Of a stretch of DNA of 7,150 nt, positions 6,637 to 7,150 are shown piece by piece (position 1 is the stretch's first letter; every line of letters begins with the position of its first letter). The translations under genes and the position numbers were made by a program. This DNA is from Puniceicoccales bacterium (lineage in GTDB: Bacteria > Verrucomicrobiota > Verrucomicrobiia > Opitutales > UBA953), in NCBI GenBank assembly GCA_031289285.1, contig JAITPT010000212.1, positions 1-7,150 of the forward strand, given 5' to 3'. The notes beneath the pieces were generated by a model, which saw only the letters and a program-made list of their open reading frames with translations, made no database searches and was not told the origin of the DNA.

Positions 6637-6989
6637 ATGTTCACAAAACGGCAAAAATGAGACATATCGTTTGGGCGTTTTGATATGTTCACGCTGTGAA
6701 CATGTCCGAGCCGATATGTTCACGAAACGGCAAAAAAGAGACATATCGTTTGGGCATTTTGATATGTTCACGCTGTGAACATGTCCGAGCCGATATGTTC
6801 ACAAAACGGCAAAAAAGAGACATGTCATTTGGGCGTTTTGATATGTTCACGCTGTGAACATATCCGAGCCGATATGTTCACAAAACGTCAAAAAAGAGAC
6901 ATATCGTTTGGGCGTTTTGATATGTTCACGCTGTGAACATATCCGAGGCGATATGTTCACAAAACGGCAAAAAAGAGACATATCGTTTG
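6637..6989. repeat. Tandem array of 79-bp units (4 full plus 37-bp partial)
   Basis: Units start at 6637, 6716, 6795, 6874 and 6953, an exact 79-base period with no indels, and the last unit breaks off after 37 bases. Copies differ at only a few positions (unit bases 9, 15, 22, 30, 33, 41, 68 and 75). Each unit holds an inverted repeat with arms GATATGTTCAC and GTGAACATATC around a GCT loop (unit bases 46-70), perfect in units 3 and 4 and with one T-G wobble (base 68) in units 1 and 2. Another GATATGTTCAC spans each unit junction, and ACATATC recurs at bases 26-32. CAAAACG/CGTTTTG arms (bases 8-14 and 40-46) add a further stem. The array is AT-richer than the genes. No intact gene lies between 6291 and 7025; bases 6606-6636 hold nothing I recognise. 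Because 79 is not divisible by three, frames rotate between units, so it is not coding. Confidence 0.95.
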
Positions 6990-7025
6990 ACGCCTATTTC
7001 GTCTTTCGCCATTCCCTCCTGCGTC

Positions 7026-7150
7026 ATGGCTACTAAAACCAAAAACAGTTCATCTTTCACCGCCGCAGCCAGCGCCACCGCCAGCGGCACCGCCGCTCGC
7101 GCCAGCGGTAACACCGCCAGCGCTCGTGCCACAGCTGCCCGCGTCGCCAG
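7026..7150 (+). CDS. Start of an unidentified gene with Ala/Ser/Thr-rich N-terminus (cut by window end)
   Basis: An open frame begins at the ATG at 7026 and runs 41 codons to the edge. It begins MATKTKNSSSFTAAASATAS and continues as Ala/Arg/Ser/Thr-rich sequence, with the same gcc/agc/acc codon habit as the other genes. The leader (about 6989-7025) is pyrimidine-rich with no Shine-Dalgarno, as for the genes at 83 and 2467. The product cannot be guessed, because only low-complexity sequence is visible. The start could lie elsewhere, but stops are absent and the leader style matches. Confidence 0.55.
   Translation, partial: MATKTKNSSSFTAAASATASGTAARASGNTASARATAARVA

Noticed and set aside
6682..6707. 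Repeated sigma-70 promoter in each unit (TTGATA, 17 bases, TATCCG/TGTCCG)
   Set aside because: The -35-like box and spacing are suggestive, but the -10 match is poor (3 of 6 or fewer) and the 17-base spacer is the dyad itself; not enough to call a promoter.
6683..6710. Intrinsic terminator in the array dyad
   Set aside because: The stem is strong, but neither strand has a T-run after it.
6637..6989. CRISPR array
   Set aside because: The whole 79-base unit is conserved, with no unique spacers between repeats and no cas gene nearby.
6536..7132. Small ORFs within the 79-bp array on both strands
   Set aside because: They are the same repeat read in rotating frames (79 is not a multiple of 3), giving repeated MFTKRQKRDIS-like or MNISK-like peptides with no conserved coding frame.

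Overview
The window is a high-GC, gene-dense bacterial segment with every recognisable gene on the + strand. Coding regions strongly prefer C-ending codons (gcc, acc, ctc, gac), which leaves many long shadow frames. Clear Shine-Dalgarno sequences are largely absent. Five adjacent, unrelated proteins begin with Ala/Thr/Ser/Pro/Asn-rich low-complexity sequence. These traits, with a DapF gene and a large HEAT-type envelope protein, make me think of Verrucomicrobiota (perhaps an Opitutales relative). That is a weak inference from style; there is no rRNA or other strong marker here.

Layout: (1) 83-1231 encodes a class I SAM-dependent methyltransferase of the RlmI/RlmK-like rRNA methyltransferase group, behind a roughly 74-residue Thr/Ala-rich N-terminal extension. 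(2) 1315-2271 encodes an unrecognised basic protein with a possible winged-helix segment, an AT-hook-like RGRPR and a Lys/Ala/Pro tail, probably DNA binding. (3) 2272-2466 is intergenic and holds a 63-bp tandem array of 9-bp units that folds into two hairpins. (4) 2467-3516 encodes a diaminopimelate epimerase (DapF) homologue in which both catalytic cysteines are read as serine. It also carries a low-complexity N-terminus and an internal Ser-Thr-Pro insert. (5) 3513-6290 overlaps the dapF stop by ATGA and encodes a 925-residue exported, membrane-anchored HEAT-like repeat protein. (6) 6291-7025 is a plastic intergenic zone: an IS30-type transposase remnant with a frameshift (6358-6605), then a 353-bp array of 79-bp tandem repeats (6637-6989) rich in nested dyads. 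(7) 7026-7150 is the start of another gene with an Ala/Ser/Thr-rich N-terminus, cut by the window edge.

How the genes fit together: dapF and the HEAT-protein gene are almost certainly co-translated, which links a lysine/peptidoglycan-precursor-type enzyme to a cell-envelope scaffold protein. The methyltransferase and the putative DNA-binding protein lie upstream in the same direction, with 83-bp and 195-bp gaps, and may be separate units. The strongest candidates for something undescribed are the 79-bp array with alternating opposed half-sites, the Ser/Ser DapF, and the shared low-complexity N-termini.
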